DNA of 60,000 nt from Nymphaea colorata (taxonomy: Eukaryota; Streptophyta; Magnoliopsida; Nymphaeales; Nymphaeaceae), in assembly GCF_008831285.2 (NCBI RefSeq), contig NC_045138.2:17395934-17455933 (forward strand), written 5' to 3'. The position numbers were made by a program, and so were the translations under genes. The first letter of the stretch is position 1; the number at the start of each line of letters is the position of its first letter. The notes beneath the pieces were generated by a model. The model was not told the origin of the DNA and did not search any database. It was given only the letters and a program-made list of their open reading frames with translations. Shown piece by piece: positions 59,280 to 60,000 of this stretch.

Positions 59280-59800
59280 ATTATATGGTTTAGTTTAACA
59301 TAATTGAAACCTCTGAGCTACGAATTCAATTTGTCCTTCAACCAGTAATTAAGTAAAAATGTTGAAGATTTGGCTTTTCTGCATTATAGAAAATTGCACC
59401 AATCCAATTTGTTTCCAATGCATTTGGAACAATCAAACTCAAACTATTTGTATTCTTAATTATACTTTAAAAAAATGAAGAAGTAAAATAAATTTAAATT
59501 CTCACCATCATCGCTATCGGTTAAAGTAAAGGTATATAGTCTATGATGCAGTTATGTTTGTCTACATTGAAAGCGCGTTGGTTTTCTGTCACATTAATCC
59601 CAACTTAAATTAATAACCAATTGACAAACATATGTTTCTAACTGAAGGTGCATAACCTTGGTACGTCTTTTTCACAATTTAAAAAAAAAAGTCACATTTC
59701 CTTTTTCTATTATTTTCATTGAAAAGTTTTCTCTTTTTCAACTTTGGAAGTATTGACAAAGACCAGCGATATTCAAGAAACGTGTCCAACCTGAGGCACT
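59280..59800 (+). repeat. Second orphan copy of the small-gene upstream region, cut by the AT tract
   Basis: Again carries GGCTTTTCTGCATTATAG, GGTTTTCTGTCACATTAATC and AACCAATTGACAAA in the family order. It then runs into the terminal AT dinucleotide tract. No exon is seen before the window ends, but one could lie beyond it. Confidence 0.45.
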
Positions 59801-59802
59801 AA

Positions 59803-60000
<198 letters not shown>

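Overview
This window looks like nuclear DNA of a flowering plant. It has one intact plant-type exportin-2 gene, plant MATE-transporter fragments, GT-AG introns, TATA boxes of the TATATAAA type, a LINE remnant, MITE-like elements, and long TA and TC microsatellites. Intergenic DNA is AT-rich, while the 5' half of the exportin gene is strikingly GC-rich. I cannot name the species.

Layout. (1) Positions 1-22208 and 28459-44575 form a degenerate segmental array. The repeating module is H-B-D-E-C, about 6-7 kb without insertions. H is a foldback (hairpin) built from two inverted copies of a shrunken MATE/DTX gene; B, D, E and C are AT-rich non-coding blocks. There are six complete MATE foldbacks (two joined into one ~1.4 kb palindrome at 345-1752) and one half. 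Modules carry private insertions: a solo-LTR-like piece (7399-7586), a 2.66 kb non-coding element (10208-12868) with a nested hAT-like MITE (11065-11338), a nearly perfect 0.95 kb palindrome made from the promoter and first exon of a KH/quaking-like gene (17323-18268), and a decayed LINE (39079-42087). Every E block also holds a separate foldback element with TIRs of about 200 bp where complete. (2) Three paralogous small three-exon genes of a family I do not recognise lie at 25440-25909, 47763-48303 and 51052-51774, each with a TATATAAA box about 45-70 bp upstream and similar 5' and 3' flanks. The second array segment lies between copies 1 and 2. Further copies of the upstream region without a gene occur near 26.8, 57.8 and 59.3 kb. 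(3) 54419-57301 (minus) is a complete single-exon exportin-2 (CAS/XPO2) gene, the only recognisable intact housekeeping gene. (4) The window ends in an uninterrupted AT dinucleotide tract of nearly 200 bp.

How it fits together. The only confident cellular function is nuclear recycling of importin-alpha by exportin-2. The most unusual content is the foldback-rich array. If transcribed, the MATE hairpins would make long double-stranded RNA matching intact DTX/MATE genes elsewhere, so they are candidate sources of small RNAs. The young KH palindrome carries two outward-facing promoter copies. The small gene family shows birth-and-death evolution: intact copy 1, copy 2 with a lost first donor site, and copy 3 with an exon 1 expanded by an internal repeat. 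Functions for these parts are inference; only structure is seen here.
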